Assembly: GCA_023461495.1 (NCBI GenBank)
Contig: JAEYLA010000094.1
Span: 1 to 6,142 of the forward strand
Direction of reading: 5' to 3'
DNA from: Bacillota bacterium
GTDB lineage: Bacteria > Bacillota > Clostridia > Christensenellales > CAG-138
DNA length: 6,142 nt
Shown: positions 1-5,981 of the stretch, piece after piece
Layout of the letters: the number at the start of each line of letters is the position of its first letter
Position numbering within the stretch: position 1 is the first letter of the stretch
Translations under genes and position numbers: made by a program
The notes under the pieces: model-generated
Database searches by the model: none
Seen by the model: the letters and a program-made list of their open reading frames with translations, nothing else
Told to the model about the DNA's origin: nothing

Positions 1-2
1 CC

Positions 3-1220
3 GGGCAGACGGACAGCGGCTCGAGCGCAGCTGCCCAAAGCGCGCCGGATCAGGGTGCCGTATCCTCCAATATTGGATGGGGCGCTTCCTCGGATGGCGC
101 CGGCGGTATCAACAACGTGAATATGAACCGCCTCATGGGAAACCCGGACATGTGCGTGGACGCCCACAGCGACATCATGGTCAGCGACGGCAGCACGCTG
201 TATGTCTACCAGAATTCCTCGGGAAACATCTTTAAGGCGAATGTCGATACGTGCGAGATGATTGACGGCACGGTATCCGCCGCCGAGGGCGGCGCGGATA
301 TCATAGATACCGCCAGGGACCTGGGCGAATTTGTGGGGATGGGGATTGTGGATAAGGAGCATATCTGCTACGTTACCCTGGCCGCTCCCGAGACCGATCG
401 GGACAACCCATACCTGGAAGCGCGCAAAGCCACACTGTTCAAGAAGGACGTCAGTCATCCTGACGCCGCTTTGGAAAAGTTGGATGAGTTCTATATTAGG
501 TATAACAGTAAATGCATCATCGTCGGAAGCTGGTGCTATTACGAAACGAGCGATTCAAAGACTATTGACAAAGAAACAAAAAAGCCGGATGGTATGGTCG
601 GCCTGGAACGCCGCTCCATCGTGGACGGGACGGTACAAAAAATCATCGAATATCCGTATAAGGATTATCCGGGGATCATCTATATGACGTTCGGTCAGGA
701 TTGCCTGCTGTACACGGCGCAAGAGCGCGATGCTACCGGCAATGCGGGCTATGTCACCCGTAAAATGGATCTTACAACCGGGCAAAGCGAAGTCCTTCCC
801 TTTATGGACGCGATGTATATCGCCGCCGTATACGACGGATATATCTACTATGCGGGCAACAAAGACTTTGTGGGTTCCGGGCAGCGTCATACGCAGCTGC
901 TGCGCATTTCTGTGGAAGGCGGTACGCCGGAGCTGGTAATCGATTGGCTGGAGGGCAGCGTTGACAGCGCGAAAATCAACATTGCGAACGATACGCTCTA
1001 TTTTCTTTGGCAAAACAGCCTGCTGTATCAAATCCCCCTGAGCGAAATCGGCATTTCGCGGCGTGATTGGGATTATATCAACCTATATCCGCCGGTAAAA
1101 TCCGCCGCGGACATTGCCCCTGCCGTCAGCGGCGGGCTGTGGATATGGGGGGATAATGTCTGGGTGTACAACAACCTGGAGGGTACGCACCCCCGGTTGA
1201 ACGTATTAGCTATGGAGTAA
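3..1220 (+). CDS. DUF5050-like extracytoplasmic beta-propeller protein, 3' part (5'-truncated by window edge)
   Basis: The reading frame is open from the window edge (first whole codon at 3) to TAA at 1218-1220, giving 405 visible residues. The N-terminus is missing: a GTG at 117 is only an internal codon, with no ribosome site before it and an open frame upstream. Visible residues 1-38 are rich in Ser, Ala, Gly and Gln, like the flexible linker that often follows a membrane anchor in this type of protein. The rest shows repeated short beta-strand units of the kind TLYVYQ, ICYVTL, CLLYTA, DGYIYYAG, TLYFLW and LWIWGD. These alternate with polar turns and segments such as LLRISVEGGTPELV, as in DUF5050 or WD/PQQ-like propellers. 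Family members usually carry an N-terminal zinc ribbon and one transmembrane helix, but here that part would lie outside the window. No catalytic motif is visible. The role is unknown; an extracellular binding or sensing function is inference. The domain-family call is from strand pattern only. Confidence 0.8.
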   Translation, partial: GQTDSGSSAAAQSAPDQGAVSSNIGWGASSDGAGGINNVNMNRLMGNPDMCVDAHSDIMVSDGSTLYVYQNSSGNIFKANVDTCEMIDGTVSAAEGGADIIDTARDLGEFVGMGIVDKEHICYVTLAAPETDRDNPYLEARKATLFKKDVSHPDAALEKLDEFYIRYNSKCIIVGSWCYYETSDSKTIDKETKKPDGMVGLERRSIVDGTVQKIIEYPYKDYPGIIYMTFGQDCLLYTAQERDATGNAGYVTRKMDLTTGQSEVLPFMDAMYIAAVYDGYIYYAGNKDFVGSGQRHTQLLRISVEGGTPELVIDWLEGSVDSAKINIANDTLYFLWQNSLLYQIPLSEIGISRRDWDYINLYPPVKSAADIAPAVSGGLWIWGDNVWVYNNLEGTHPRLNVLAME

Positions 1221-1248
1221 CGATGACAAATCAGCCAGCGTATTTTTC

Positions 1249-1274
1249 GGGCCGCCGTTTTGGCGGCTCTTTTT
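1249..1274 (+). terminator. Intrinsic terminator of the DUF5050-like gene
   Basis: GCCGCC (1251-1256) pairs perfectly with GGCGGC (1262-1267) around a GTTTT loop. The stem is lengthened by a G-T and a G-C pair at its base and is followed at once by five T (1270-1274). It begins 28 bases after the TAA stop of the upstream gene, the usual place for a Rho-independent terminator. Confidence 0.9.
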
Positions 1275-1474
1275 GTACAACAAGAAAGATCCTTTCTCAA
1301 CTCCGTATACCGCACGCCATGTATATGTGCGCCGCACCCGCAGAAATATTGCAAATGATGCGCTTTAAGCCGAATCTTTTTGTGGTTATTAAGTTGAGGT
1401 TTACGTTCCTTAATGATAATCCCTCTTTATAGGCCGTGCTATAAGGCACTTTCTTTAAAATGTCTTACTCTGCC

Positions 1475-1528
1475 GGCGGTGTTCTCCGCCAAAAACCGGA
1501 AATCCAGATAAATTCAGCGTCTCCGGTT
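1475..1528. other. Tandem hairpins in the convergent gap
   Basis: Two dyads lie side by side. GGCGG (1475-1479) pairs with CCGCC (1486-1490) over a 6-base loop. AACCGGA (1494-1500) pairs with TCCGGTT (1522-1528) over a 21-base loop. Read on the minus strand, the second ends in CCGGTTTTTGG, so it might act as a weak back-up terminator for leftward transcription. The large loop makes this uncertain. Confidence 0.4.
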
Positions 1529-1592
1529 CTTTTATACTCTATGAACTTTTTCTGCTCTATATCAAAATTCTAAAAAGCAACATAGTTACTTA

Positions 1593-1630
1593 CACAACTA
1601 CAAGTAGTGAGAAACCACCTGCACAACTAC
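1593..1630. repeat. Short direct repeat CACAACTAC, two copies
   Basis: CACAACTAC occurs at 1593-1601 and 1622-1630, 29 bp apart start to start. The first copy runs into the dyad ACTAC-AA-GTAGT (1597-1608), and the second is followed by TTAC, which also occurs before the first copy. The spacing is close to three helical turns. No known family of element is recognised. Confidence 0.4.
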
Positions 1631-1634
1631 TTAC

Positions 1635-1662
1635 AAAAAGCCGTTGCCTTCCCAAATAACGG
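1635..1662 (-). terminator. Candidate weak terminator downstream of the helicase gene
   Basis: On the minus strand CCGTT (1662-1658) can pair with AACGG (1645-1641) over a 12-base loop, followed by C and then five T (1639-1635). It lies 118 bases beyond the helicase stop codon, and no better leftward hairpin with a T-run is nearer. The 5-bp stem is short, so termination efficiency is doubtful. Confidence 0.35.
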
Positions 1663-1779
1663 AGTGATAGATTTGGCCAGGGGTAACCACGGATGGAAAC
1701 GGCATGGAGAAAGAACTGCTGCTTCGGCACATGTTTTCTCAAGAGACTTTGTATTTTCACCGACAGATCCACACCGTTG

Positions 1780-4700
1780 TCAGGAATCCAAAAAGCTGGT
1801 CTGCCTGGACGTATCCCGTCTATGTGCGGGCGCGCTCTGTGTCGTGAGCGCTTCGTAAGGAAGGTTTAAAAGAAACGGTGAGGGGGCAGGGGGAGATAGA
1901 AGAAGCAGTTCCTCCTTCGCTCTTGTCATGCCGACGTAGAAAAGCCGCCTTTCTTCCGCAATGTCGCAAGTACCCCGCTTTGTAAACGGGATCAGCTCCT
2001 CCGTTACGCCGCACAGGAAAACAGCGGGAAACTCCAGCCCCTTTGCTCCATGCAGCGTCATGAGAGAAACGGCGTCCGGCGCATATGTTTTTCCGCCGCT
2101 TCTCAAGAGATCGCTTTCGCGCCCCAGTACGAGGGCGTGCAGCAGCGACGCCATATTCTCATACATCACGGACGTATTGAACAGCATCTGCATGCAGCCG
2201 GACTCAGACAGCCCGCCTTCCTCCATCCAGCGCTCCATCAGCTTTTGCGGCTTTTCACGGTAGACAAGCGAGCCAAATGTCCGGAACCGCTCCAGCAACA
2301 TCTCAAAAGGGCCGCTGTTTTCCATGGAAGTATTCTTTAGGATGCCCTCCAGGGCGGATATGCTTTTTTCCGCTGCCGCATATCCCGCGATTACCTGTGT
2401 AAGGTCGTCGCCGGGGATGCCCGCATGCTTCAGACAGTTCCGCAAAGAAACCATGTCCTCCGGGTTAAGCAAAAACCGGAAGCATGCAGCCGCCTCGCGG
2501 ACCTCCGGCTCGAGCAGGAATGCGTCCCGCCCGGCGACCACATAGGGAATCCCCTCTTTTTGCAGGCATTGCTCCAAAAGATCGGCCTGGCGGTTGGTGC
2601 GGTACAATACCGCGATATCGGAAAACCCTTTTGGCTGCCTGGCCGGGTTTTGTTGATTTCCATGCGCCGCGCCGTGTACGTCGATCATATCCATCCCGCC
2701 GACCATGCGGTTGATCTCCTTCGCCACGAACAGCGCCTCTGAAAACGCGTCCTCCGTGTGCAGCAGGCGCACATTCCTGCCGCTTTCCCTGTTTGCCTGC
2801 AGCAGATGCCGGATGCCGTCTTTCTCAGGCAGTACCGCCTGCGCGCAGCGGATGATCTCAGGCGTGGAGCGGTAATTTTGTGTCAGGACGACCTGCCGCA
2901 GCCCGGTATGGTCTTCCACAAACCGCTTAAAGCATCGGGGGTCCGAGCCCCGAAAGCCGTAGATGGCCTGATCCGGATCACCAATGACGAAAACCCCGGC
3001 GCTGTTTGCGCTCCACGCCCGGATCAGGCCGTATTGGAGCACGTTAATATCCTGAAACTCGTCCACCATGAGGTGCGAAAATTGGGCCGACAGGCGATTG
3101 CCCCCACGTTCATCCTGCGTCCCGCGTTCAAACAGCGCAAGCGTATCCAAAAGGATATCGTCATAATCCAGCACGCCATATTGTTTAAGCTGCGCCTGAT
3201 ATTGTTCCAATACGCCGGATGGAAGCATGTCCTCCTCCGCTGCCTGTAGCCCGTTCTTGAAGGAGGATATTCCCTTTAATATTTCCCGGGGCGGTTTTTT
3301 TAGGCCCATGGTCTGCAGAATATCTTTGACGATGGAGAGCGTATCCGCTTCATCGATGATGGGCATGTCCTTCCTACCCTGCTGCCTCGCCAATATCTGC
3401 AGGCAGATGGAATGGAAGGTGCCGATATTGACGCCGTCTATGGCCTGCCTGCCTCCAAAATGCGCGCGAAGGCGCGCGCGCATTTCGCCCGCCGCCTTGT
3501 TGGTAAAGGTAACGGCGGTAATGTCGTAGGGAGATACGCCACGCTGCTCCACAAGATAAGCGATGCGGCTGACCAGCGTCTTTGTTTTGCCCGTTCCGGG
3601 GCCTGCTATTACGGCAACGGCGGGGTCACCGGCAGAAACTGCCTCCCACTGTTCCCGGTTCAGCCCATAAGGCGCATCGGTTTGTGGTACGGCGTCCGCT
3701 GTGTGCGGCGCGATTTCTTCCGGAGCCGGGGCAGCCTTCTCCTGTACCGGCGCTTTCTGTGCCCGCACGCACTTGGGCTTGGGGCTTTTTTTCTCGCTTC
3801 CTCCGGCAAAAAAGCTCATCTGTCCGGAGATCAGTTCGATCTCCGCTTTATCCAGAAGCTTGATTTTGCCGTATTCCCCATCATATCCGGGCTGGATGTC
3901 CACCTTGCCGGAGCGCAGCCGCGAGATGCCTTCGGCGATGAGCGCGCCCGCTTCCTGCTTGATGTCCGAAAGCGGCGCCTGCCGTAGGATAAACAGTTCC
4001 GGCCCAATGGTGCGGAGCAGATGCTCATACCGTTCCTTTGCCTTTATGCTTGCGGTCGTCATCCCCATGGAAGCGGCGACTACCTCGTTTAGTGGCACGA
4101 GTCGTTCAAAATGCTTCGCGTCCGGGGGCACAAACCCCTCTTCCCGGTCGGCCAGCGCTTCCACCCGGTGCAGTACGCCCACAGTGAGCCTGCCGCCGCA
4201 GACGGGACACACGCCGGAGACCGCTTTTGATTCAATGGGCTGCATGCAGACCTTACAGGCCCGGTGTCCATCGCAATGGTACTTCCCTTCCTCCGGGAAA
4301 AACTCAAGCGTGCCGTAAAATTCCCGGGTATGCCGGTTTTCTAGCGCCCGGGCGATGTGTGGATAAGAAAGCTCGGTATCAAACAGGTTGGCTTCCCTGG
4401 CAAGATTCGCCGGGGAATGGGCGTCGGAATTTGAAACCATGCTGAATTTATCTAACATAGAGAGACGCCAGTTCATGGGCGGGTCGGAGGAGAGCCCGGT
4501 TTCAAGCGCATGGATATGGCCCGTTAACTCCTCAAAGCATTCCGTGATATCGTCAAAGCCCGAATATGCGCCAAACAGGGAAAAATGTGGCGTCCAGATG
4601 TGAGCCGGGATAAAGATGGCCTCCAGGCAGACGTCAAGGGTGATTTGCAGCAGGTCTCTGCTATCGAGCCCTAGGATCGGCCTTCCGTCGGAATGCAAAT

Positions 4701-5079
4701 TGCCGATGGCTTCCAGGCGGCGGGACAAAGCTTCAGCATATGCGAGGCTGGGCACAAGAATCAGGTTGTGGACCTTGCGCACCTTTCCGTTCTTTTTGTA
4801 GATGGAGCTAATCTCGGCGGAAAGTATGAAACGTGGCGCAAACTCCCCGCTTTTCGCCGCACCTTCCTTACGGAACGGCTCCTTTAAAACGTATAACCCC
4901 TCTTCCGCAGGCACCAGCTTCTCCTGTAGCTCCGCCCGCCATGCGGGATGGGTAAAATCTCCGGTTCCAATCAGGTCAAGGCCTTTGCGCCGCGCCCACA
5001 GATCGAGGGACTCGGGCACGCATTCCCTGCTTGTGGCTCTCGAATAGCTCGAGTGGATATGAAAGTCGGCAATAAACAT
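1780..5079 (-). CDS. Endonuclease Q-like PHP nuclease fused to UvrD/PcrA-type SF1A DNA helicase
   Basis: This is a 1099-aa fusion. Residues 1-265 form a PHP phosphoesterase domain with likely metal ligands in HIH (7, 9), GTGDFTH (D41, H44), SAE (E89), H104, PAH (H160) and NSDAH (D219, H221). Residues 269-294 form a zinc ribbon (C275, C278, C291, C294). Residues 325-410 match the endonuclease Q C-terminal region, including PGYDGEYGK (397-405). Known EndoQ cuts 5' of uracil, hypoxanthine, xanthine or abasic sites. QMSFF (420-424) and a Lys/Pro/Ala-rich linker (425-470) follow. The helicase has a Q motif (LNREQ 473-477), Walker A GPGTGKT (493-499), TFTNKAAGEM (524-533), VDEFQD (672-677), GDPDQAIYGFRGSD (700-713), NYRST (735-739), MTLHGAKGLEF (1007-1017) and YVGMTRAKE (1048-1056). 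At about 630 residues it is shorter than PcrA/UvrD (about 720-740): the 2B region looks reduced and there is no C-terminal Tudor-like domain. All catalytic motifs appear intact. The ATG start is fixed by the conserved N-terminal PHP motif and an in-frame stop upstream. The inferred role is repair of deaminated DNA. Confidence 0.95.
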   Translation of the reverse strand: MFIADFHIHSSYSRATSRECVPESLDLWARRKGLDLIGTGDFTHPAWRAELQEKLVPAEEGLYVLKEPFRKEGAAKSGEFAPRFILSAEISSIYKKNGKVRKVHNLILVPSLAYAEALSRRLEAIGNLHSDGRPILGLDSRDLLQITLDVCLEAIFIPAHIWTPHFSLFGAYSGFDDITECFEELTGHIHALETGLSSDPPMNWRLSMLDKFSMVSNSDAHSPANLAREANLFDTELSYPHIARALENRHTREFYGTLEFFPEEGKYHCDGHRACKVCMQPIESKAVSGVCPVCGGRLTVGVLHRVEALADREEGFVPPDAKHFERLVPLNEVVAASMGMTTASIKAKERYEHLLRTIGPELFILRQAPLSDIKQEAGALIAEGISRLRSGKVDIQPGYDGEYGKIKLLDKAEIELISGQMSFFAGGSEKKSPKPKCVRAQKAPVQEKAAPAPEEIAPHTADAVPQTDAPYGLNREQWEAVSAGDPAVAVIAGPGTGKTKTLVSRIAYLVEQRGVSPYDITAVTFTNKAAGEMRARLRAHFGGRQAIDGVNIGTFHSICLQILARQQGRKDMPIIDEADTLSIVKDILQTMGLKKPPREILKGISSFKNGLQAAEEDMLPSGVLEQYQAQLKQYGVLDYDDILLDTLALFERGTQDERGGNRLSAQFSHLMVDEFQDINVLQYGLIRAWSANSAGVFVIGDPDQAIYGFRGSDPRCFKRFVEDHTGLRQVVLTQNYRSTPEIIRCAQAVLPEKDGIRHLLQANRESGRNVRLLHTEDAFSEALFVAKEINRMVGGMDMIDVHGAAHGNQQNPARQPKGFSDIAVLYRTNRQADLLEQCLQKEGIPYVVAGRDAFLLEPEVREAAACFRFLLNPEDMVSLRNCLKHAGIPGDDLTQVIAGYAAAEKSISALEGILKNTSMENSGPFEMLLERFRTFGSLVYREKPQKLMERWMEEGGLSESGCMQMLFNTSVMYENMASLLHALVLGRESDLLRSGGKTYAPDAVSLMTLHGAKGLEFPAVFLCGVTEELIPFTKRGTCDIAEERRLFYVGMTRAKEELLLLSPPAPSPFLLNLPYEALTTQSAPAHRRDTSRQTSFLDS
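1789..1803 (-). other. C-terminal QTSFL, weak candidate beta-clamp-binding peptide
   Basis: Codons 1093-1097 of the fusion encode Gln-Thr-Ser-Phe-Leu, two residues before the end, after a polar tail (about 1078-1092). Bacterial clamp-binding peptides loosely follow Q-L-[SD]-L-F and often sit at extreme C-termini. Gln, Ser and the two hydrophobic end positions fit; Thr at position 2 and Leu at position 5 are off-consensus. Confidence 0.35.
3808..3822 (-). other. QMSFF, candidate beta-clamp-binding peptide at the nuclease-helicase junction
   Basis: Codons 420-424 encode Gln-Met-Ser-Phe-Phe, a close match to the bacterial clamp pentapeptide Q-L-[SD]-L-F. It stands where the conserved EndoQ region ends and the disordered linker begins, which would be the free C-terminus of a stand-alone EndoQ. 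Archaeal EndoQ is reported to work with PCNA, the equivalent sliding clamp. Clamp binding here is inference. Confidence 0.5.
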
Positions 5080-5097
5080 AGACGCACCAGCATTCCT
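5080..5097 (-). promoter_or_regulatory. Weak ribosome site of the fusion gene
   Basis: The helicase ATG (5079-5077) is preceded by AGGAA (5097-5093) at 13 bases, which is too far for good pairing, and by GGTG (5088-5085) at 5 bases, a poor match. Translation initiation is therefore probably weak. That contrasts with the near-perfect Shine-Dalgarno site 50 bases further upstream that serves only a mini-ORF. Confidence 0.5.
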
Positions 5098-5111
5098 AGA
5101 ATTCGAGATTC

Positions 5112-5117
5112 ATTATA
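5112..5117 (-). promoter_or_regulatory. -10 box of a probable internal promoter for the fusion gene
   Basis: The minus strand reads TATAAT, the exact sigma-A -10 consensus, 32 bases before the helicase start codon. With a 17-base spacer the -35 would be TTTTAT (5140-5135), a poor match. If used, the promoter gives a short leader and lets the helicase be made independently of DUF554. Confidence 0.5.
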
Positions 5118-5136
5118 CTATAAAACCGCTTTCCAT
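5113..5136 (-). CDS. Seven-codon mini-ORF (possible leader peptide) upstream of the fusion gene
   Basis: ATG at 5136-5134 opens Met-Glu-Ser-Gly-Phe-Ile-Val and stops at TAA (5115-5113), followed directly by in-frame TGA. It has the best ribosome site in the window. It is in frame with the helicase ATG, which lies 19 codons downstream of the mini-ORF's ATG and 33 bases beyond its TAA. It is reachable only by transcripts coming from the DUF554 side, because the TATAAT box overlaps its end. It may be a translated leader that controls helicase expression, or a relic of a former start. The peptide itself has no evident function. Confidence 0.35.
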   Translation of the reverse strand: MESGFIV

Positions 5137-5142
5137 AAAATA

Positions 5143-5152
5143 CCTTCCTCCC
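5143..5152 (-). promoter_or_regulatory. Very strong Shine-Dalgarno site GGGAGGAAGG
   Basis: GGGAGGAAGG on the minus strand contains the full GGAGG core and lies 6 bases before the mini-ORF ATG (5136), ideal spacing. No long reading frame uses it: the frame closes after seven codons. Confidence 0.65.
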
Positions 5153-5185
5153 AAAAGCGCGCGGTGGCAATGATTGGGCGGCGCA

Positions 5186-5872
5186 TCAGAACAGGTACAA
5201 TAACGCAATCGGCAGAAACGGCGCTAAGATAAAATTGCTGACCTTGATATTGGTCAGCTTGAGCAGATTCAGGGCGATGGCCACAATCAGCAGGGAGCCG
5301 ACACAGGTCATCTCATTGATGACGGGCGTCGTAAGAAATCCCGAGATTGCGTGGGCGGATACGGTCAGCAGCGCTTCATAGAGCAATACGGGAACAGCAG
5401 AGAACGCAACCCCGATACCCAGCGTGGAAGACATAACAAGCGACATCACGCCGTCAAGCAAGGATTTCGCATAGAGCGTTTCATGGTTCCCGGCTAGGCC
5501 GCTTTGGAGGGAGCCGACAATCGCCATAGCGCCCACGCAATAAATCAGCGTGCAGGTAACAAACCCCTCCGCAAAAGTACTGTTGGAACCGCCGAATTTC
5601 ATCCGGGCCTGCAGCCAATCCCCCATCCGCTGGAGCTTTTTTTCAAAATCCAACAGTTCCCCGATGACCGCGCCGATCACAACGGATAAAATCACAACGA
5701 TGATGTTTTCCCCTTTCAGGGTACCGCTGATGCCAACATACAGCACGCACAGCCCCAAGCCCTGTGTCAGCGTGCGGCTTACCTTTTCAGGAATCCCTTT
5801 TTGAAACAGAATACCCATTAGCCCGCCTGCGATAATCAGAACCGCATTGACCATTGCGCCCATCAGCATCAT
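5186..5872 (-). CDS. DUF554 family integral membrane protein (YqgA/YdfK-like)
   Basis: This 228-aa hydrophobic protein ends at TGA 5188-5186. The start is placed at ATG 5872 because AAGGA (5885-5881) sits 8 bases upstream and the conserved DUF554 N-terminus (GAMVNAVLIIAGGLMG) follows. The frame stays open 72 codons further upstream, but that part is unlike the family and crosses the promoter region. Likely membrane segments are about residues 5-22, 34-51, 56-72, 102-121, 138-168, 187-205 and 211-227. Family hallmarks visible are the Gly-rich first helix with Asn9, the CVGAMAIVGSLQSGL block (112-126), KSLLDG (136-141) and NEMTCVGSLL (186-195), followed by ALNLL. The function of DUF554 proteins is not established; transport of a small solute is often supposed. 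It is the upstream neighbour of the helicase on the same strand, 106 bp away. No clear terminator lies between them, so co-transcription is possible. Confidence 0.92.
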   Translation of the reverse strand: MMLMGAMVNAVLIIAGGLMGILFQKGIPEKVSRTLTQGLGLCVLYVGISGTLKGENIIVVILSVVIGAVIGELLDFEKKLQRMGDWLQARMKFGGSNSTFAEGFVTCTLIYCVGAMAIVGSLQSGLAGNHETLYAKSLLDGVMSLVMSSTLGIGVAFSAVPVLLYEALLTVSAHAISGFLTTPVINEMTCVGSLLIVAIALNLLKLTNIKVSNFILAPFLPIALLYLF

Positions 5873-5880
5873 ACATAACT

Positions 5881-5885
5881 TCCTT
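5881..5885 (-). promoter_or_regulatory. Ribosome site that decides the DUF554 start
   Basis: AAGGA on the minus strand lies 8 bases before ATG 5872 (the codons there are ATG ATG). No such site precedes the distal in-frame ATG at 6088, so the short 228-aa form is chosen. Confidence 0.8.
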
Positions 5886-5930
5886 TTTGCCGTTTGTTTC
5901 CGCACCAAGCATCCGCTTGATTCTTTTGCT

Positions 5931-5939
5931 ACTATACCA
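5931..5939 (-). promoter_or_regulatory. Extended -10 promoter for DUF554
   Basis: The minus strand reads TGG-TATAGT, an extended -10 (TGn plus five of six consensus bases), about 60 bases before the DUF554 ATG. No good -35 is seen at 16-18 bases, as expected for extended -10 promoters, which depend less on it. The leader would be about 50 bases long. Confidence 0.6.
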
Positions 5940-5981
5940 CGTTTTGCGCGCCATGGAATATGAAAAACATAAACCGCTCTC

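Larger units (their letters stand above)
1275..1779. other. Convergent intergenic region without a convincing gene
   Basis: About 500 bp separate the terminator of the rightward gene from the stop codon of the leftward helicase gene. The stretch is richer in A+T than its flanks, especially 1360-1640. The open frames here are short, lack good ribosome sites and show no recognisable protein. Examples are 37 codons from ATG 1460 and 47 codons from ATG 1704, the latter running antisense into the helicase 3' end. The region does hold small dyads: TATAG/CTATA at 1427-1442, GGCGG/CCGCC at 1475-1490, AACCGGA/TCCGGTT at 1494-1528 and CCGTT/AACGG at 1641-1662. It also has a 9-bp direct repeat, CACAACTAC, at 1593-1601 and 1622-1630. 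It could be decayed coding sequence or host a small RNA, but nothing here proves either. Confidence 0.6.

Noticed and set aside
117..1220. GTG at 117 as the start of the DUF5050-like gene
   Set aside because: The frame is open upstream to the window edge, no Shine-Dalgarno precedes 117, and the upstream Ser/Ala/Gly-rich codons look like a genuine linker of the same protein.
1460..1573. 37-codon plus-strand ORF in the convergent gap
   Set aside because: There is no ribosome site, it spans both hairpins, and the composition is not protein-like.
1704..1847. 47-codon plus-strand ORF overlapping the helicase 3' end
   Set aside because: Only a poor GGATGG precedes the ATG, no family is recognised, and about half of it is antisense to the conserved-frame helicase tail.
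2758..3987. Long plus-strand open frames antisense to the helicase (up to about 200 codons)
   Set aside because: They are shadows produced by the GC-biased codon use of the minus-strand gene. They have no starts with ribosome sites and no domains.
5080..5152. LexA/SOS box upstream of the helicase
   Set aside because: No GAAC-N4-GTTC-type dyad is present in the spacer. GAATTC near the start is only a 6-bp palindrome.
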